Shown here: positions 42,296-44,382 of the stretch, in pieces
Numbering within the stretch: the first letter of the stretch is position 1
Layout: every line of letters begins with the position of its first letter
Assembly: GCA_016930875.1 (NCBI GenBank)
Contig: JAFGFW010000106.1
Span: forward strand, 1 to 44,382
Direction: 5' to 3'
From: Deltaproteobacteria bacterium
GTDB taxonomy: Bacteria; Desulfobacterota; Desulfobacteria; Desulfobacterales; C00003060
DNA: 44,382 nucleotides
Position numbers and translations under genes: made by a program
Notes under the pieces: generated by a model
Database searches by the model: none
What the model was told of the DNA's origin: nothing
What the model saw: only the letters and a program-made list of their open reading frames with translations

Positions 42296-42700
42296 ATGAA
42301 AGTCAAGGAATTCATGAAAACCAAGCTGGCATACATTGATGCCGACAGCACCGTGTATGAGGCCATCGAGGAGATGTTGGACAAAAGAATCCGTTCTTTG
42401 GTGGTCAATCCGGAGAATGCCGAGGAGGTCTATGGCGTTATCACTGCCAGAGATGTGGTTTTTAAGGTATTGGGCAAGGGGCTCATGCCAAGAGACGTCA
42501 AGGTGTCTGAGATTGCATCCAAGCCCGTGGTATGCATTGATCAAGACACGAAACTGATCGATGCCGCAGTGCTTATGGAGAAGCTCGGTATCGCCAGGCT
42601 ATTCGTTTGTGAAGGGAAAAAACTCCTCGGCATCTTTACGCTCACGGATGCCATGGGAGGTTCACTGATCTTGATAGCAAGGAGTGGTCATGTTGCTTAA
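42296..42700 (+). CDS. CBS-domain protein
   Basis: A 134-aa protein consisting of two CBS motifs (about residues 7-60 and 72-125): MKVKEFMKTKLAYIDADSTVYEAIEEMLDKRI and VYGVITARDVVFKVLG, then VSEIASKPVVCIDQDTKLIDAAVLMEKLGIARLFV. Such pairs bind adenosyl nucleotides and regulate partner proteins. The start was set at the ATG at 42296 with GGAGGTG eight bases upstream; a longer frame runs upstream through the terminator and is not real. It overlaps the DUF47 gene by 11 bp, so it may sense energy state for phosphate uptake (inference). Confidence 0.85.
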   Translation: MKVKEFMKTKLAYIDADSTVYEAIEEMLDKRIRSLVVNPENAEEVYGVITARDVVFKVLGKGLMPRDVKVSEIASKPVVCIDQDTKLIDAAVLMEKLGIARLFVCEGKKLLGIFTLTDAMGGSLILIARSGHVA

Positions 42701-43319
42701 GAAATTGCTTGCTCCGGGAAAGAAAGAGAAAGCCGTTATCGAAGATCTGACAAGGCATATCAAACTGCTGTATTCCGGCCTGGACGCTTTTGAAAGGGCC
42801 TTTCGAGATAAGGACAGGGATCTTATGGCCAGTATCATCGATCTGGAGCGGGAAGCGGATGTGATTCGAAGGGATGTGATATCGAATATCTATGAGGGAG
42901 CTTTCTTACCCTATCTCCGCCCAAGGCTGTGCAGATTTGCAGAGGTCATAGACTGCGTGTTTGATCTGCTGGAAGATGCCGCGTATCAGTACTTGGATTT
43001 AGTGATCGATGCGTCGATACAAAATTATTGTACCCAGATTGCCGCGTTGAACGAAAGAATGTGCGAAATGCTCTTACTCAGTTTTGAGACCCTTATGGGT
43101 GGCGGCGATTTGAGAGACAAGGCGCTGGCCATCAGAGTCTACGAGAAGAAAGTGGACGACATCAAGCTTGATCTGGTCAGAGACCTTAGAAACGTGGAGG
43201 TGAAGACGTTCTGGGATGGGAAGGCCCTGTCGGATTTTGTTTCGAGCCTCACGAGTGTAAGCGACATCATCGAAGATGCCAGTGACTATCTCCAAGTTAT
43301 TAATGTTAGTATGAGATAG
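42690..43319 (+). CDS. DUF47/PhoU-like phosphate transport regulator
   Basis: A 209-aa all-helical protein. The family features are MASIIDLEREADVIRRDVISNIYEGAFLPYLRPRL and FAEVIDCVFDLLEDAAYQYLDL, with acidic metal-binding ExxxD patterns. DUF47 proteins (Pit accessory proteins) usually sit next to PiT transporters and are thought to regulate them. The ATG at 42690 follows AAGGAG at six bases; a GTG two codons earlier is adjacent to that site. It overlaps the CBS gene and precedes the PiT gene by 11 bp. Confidence 0.88.
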   Translation: MLLKKLLAPGKKEKAVIEDLTRHIKLLYSGLDAFERAFRDKDRDLMASIIDLEREADVIRRDVISNIYEGAFLPYLRPRLCRFAEVIDCVFDLLEDAAYQYLDLVIDASIQNYCTQIAALNERMCEMLLLSFETLMGGGDLRDKALAIRVYEKKVDDIKLDLVRDLRNVEVKTFWDGKALSDFVSSLTSVSDIIEDASDYLQVINVSMR

Positions 43320-43330
43320 GTGGATTTTCA

Positions 43331-44299
43331 ATGCCCGGGATGGCCACACTGCTTCCGCTCATAGGCTGCGTCTTCATCGCCTTTGTCGTTGGGTCCAATG
43401 ACACGTCCAATGCCTTCGGTATCTGCATCGGATGTGACATCCTCAAGTTCAAGAAAGCCTTATGCCTTTTCGGGCCCGTTGTTCTGCTTGGCGCCGTCCT
43501 GCAGGGCCAGAAGGTCATGAAAACCGTGGGCAGTGACCTGCTGGAGGTGAACCTCTCCATTCTAGGGGTTTCCCTGATCGTTTCCGCGTTGCTCATCGCT
43601 TTTTCTAACTGGAAAAAACTTCCTCTGTCCACCCATCAGGTCATTGTCGGCAGTTTTACGGGCGCCGGCATGGCATCCGGCATCCCGGTAAGTATGACAT
43701 TTGTGGTCAAGATCGTGCTTTCATGGATCGTCTCACCATTGGGAGCGCTGTTTTCCGCCGTGTTGATCTACAAACTCATGGAAAAGACGCTCTCACGCTT
43801 TTCCGTGTTTCGGATTGAAACCATTCTCAAAAATCTTCTCATTCTGTGCGCCATTGTTATCGCCTATACGACGGGGGCCAATGAACTGGCCACAGTCCTT
43901 GGCGGTGCAGTCCATGCCGGTTTGTTCAGCACGACGGCGGCTTCTTGCGGCGGCGCCTTGTTCGTGTTCTTGGGAGCCTTGTTTCTGAGCCCTCGGGTGA
44001 TAGAAACGGTAGGCAAAGGAATCACTACCCTGGACCCCTATTCAGGCTTTGCCGCTCAATTTGGTGCTGCAACAAGTGTCTTCATATTCACCTGTTTGGG
44101 GATGCCTGTTTCAACCACATTTTGTATTATTGGCGGAATCGTAGGTGTCGGGGCATTGAAGGGAATGGAGACGGTTCGGTTCGATCTTATGAGGAAGATG
44201 ATGGTTAGTTGGGTTGCAGCGCCCCTTTTGTCTTTCTGCATCTGCTTCATCGCTACTAAGGGGTTGATGTTCTTCCCGAAAGGCTTTTTCTGGGTCTAG
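43331..44299 (+). CDS. PiT-family inorganic phosphate transporter
   Basis: A 322-aa membrane protein with about nine or ten helices and the duplicated PiT signature: AFVVGSNDTSNAFG near residues 15-28 and AYTTGANELATVLGGAV near 178-194 (GANDVANA-type motifs). It probably carries metal-phosphate or sodium/proton-coupled phosphate; sulfate is an alternative for some members. STHQVIVGSFTGAG and VSTTFCIIGGIVGVGAL are also family segments. It is the last gene of the CBS-DUF47-PiT set. The ATG at 43331 (or 43340) follows AGGTGGA. Confidence 0.9.
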   Translation: MPGMATLLPLIGCVFIAFVVGSNDTSNAFGICIGCDILKFKKALCLFGPVVLLGAVLQGQKVMKTVGSDLLEVNLSILGVSLIVSALLIAFSNWKKLPLSTHQVIVGSFTGAGMASGIPVSMTFVVKIVLSWIVSPLGALFSAVLIYKLMEKTLSRFSVFRIETILKNLLILCAIVIAYTTGANELATVLGGAVHAGLFSTTAASCGGALFVFLGALFLSPRVIETVGKGITTLDPYSGFAAQFGAATSVFIFTCLGMPVSTTFCIIGGIVGVGALKGMETVRFDLMRKMMVSWVAAPLLSFCICFIATKGLMFFPKGFFWV

Positions 44300-44353
44300 G
44301 AGGCTGTCGGAAAACCCACATCTGCGGCGTTATCCTCATCCCTCGTCACTGCA

Positions 44354-44371
44354 GCGTACTTGTAAGTACGC
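44354..44371. repeat. Extragenic hairpin at the window end
   Basis: GCGTACT-TGTA-AGTACGC is a perfect 7-bp hairpin in the 83 bp after the PiT stop. The surrounding sequence (CTGCGGCGTTATCCTCATCC before it, CCTCATTCCTCA after it) looks like a dispersed extragenic element cut off by the window edge. Confidence 0.5.
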
Positions 44372-44382
44372 CTCATTCCTCA

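Noticed and set aside
1-44382. CRISPR array, phage or integrase, transposase
   Set aside because: No regularly spaced direct repeats, integrase, or transposase frame was found. Repeats present are short, scattered and palindromic.

Overview
The window is a dense, mostly housekeeping stretch of a Gram-negative bacterial chromosome. Gene content and order fit a deltaproteobacterium of the Desulfobacterota (sulfate-reducer-like) group. The reasons are the minus-strand block thrS-infC-rpmI-rplT-pheS-pheT-ihfA-merR, a KdsC-type Kdo phosphatase (LPS synthesis), GlnRS together with GatC/GatA, a DUF4124 protein, an FmdB zinc ribbon and a complete liv cluster. This assignment is inference from gene content; there is no rRNA and I found no tRNA gene.

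Layout. 0.1-9.1 kb: glnS (minus), then a plus-strand run kdsC, argS, a SPOR-domain protein, gatC, gatA, a 58-aa conserved-looking protein and mutL. 9.1-13.3 kb: a looser region with a YkgJ-like cysteine-cluster protein, a YSC84/SYLF lipoprotein, two broken genes (a small secreted protein with an in-frame TGA, and an N-terminal stub of a CGGC-domain protein), an HDOD protein and an unrecognised 266-aa protein. 13.5-17.9 kb: nitroreductase, pcm, YqaA-like membrane protein, DUF4124 protein, miaA and a DHH phosphoesterase. 18.1-26.3 kb: the translation operon on the minus strand. 26.4-28.3 kb: two ribulose-monophosphate-pathway genes, hxlB and an hxlA-rraA fusion. 28.3-31.4 kb: DUF2062 protein, PrmA-like methyltransferase, MFS transporter. 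31.7-35.5 kb: a MoxR-type AAA+ ATPase, a 649-aa protein of unknown function and a tandem universal stress protein. 35.5-36.6 kb: a possible tiny selenoprotein, fmdB, and a DUF1232+J-domain protein. 36.8-41.9 kb: livKHMGF, branched-chain amino acid ABC transporter. 42.0-44.3 kb: CBS protein, DUF47/PhoU-like protein and PiT phosphate transporter behind a structured leader or small RNA.

Points that stand out. (1) ThrRS is of the archaeal type, with the archaeal N-terminal editing domain, yet it occupies the usual bacterial thrS-infC position. The neighbouring hxlB / hxlA-rraA pair also has an archaeal-style architecture. (2) infC appears to start at AUA, placed correctly behind a strong Shine-Dalgarno that would overlap the only conventional start. 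(3) A 58-codon reading frame beside fmdB has an in-frame UGA followed by a bacterial-SECIS-like hairpin. (4) The MoxR / 649-aa / Usp cassette is the best candidate for an undescribed system. (5) A promoter, two hairpins and a rho-independent terminator precede the phosphate-transport operon. (6) Several dispersed repeat families sit in the gaps, including inside the ribosomal-protein operon.

Starts were moved inward from the longest reading frame where a ribosome binding site or family N-terminus argued for it; each case is stated in the entry.
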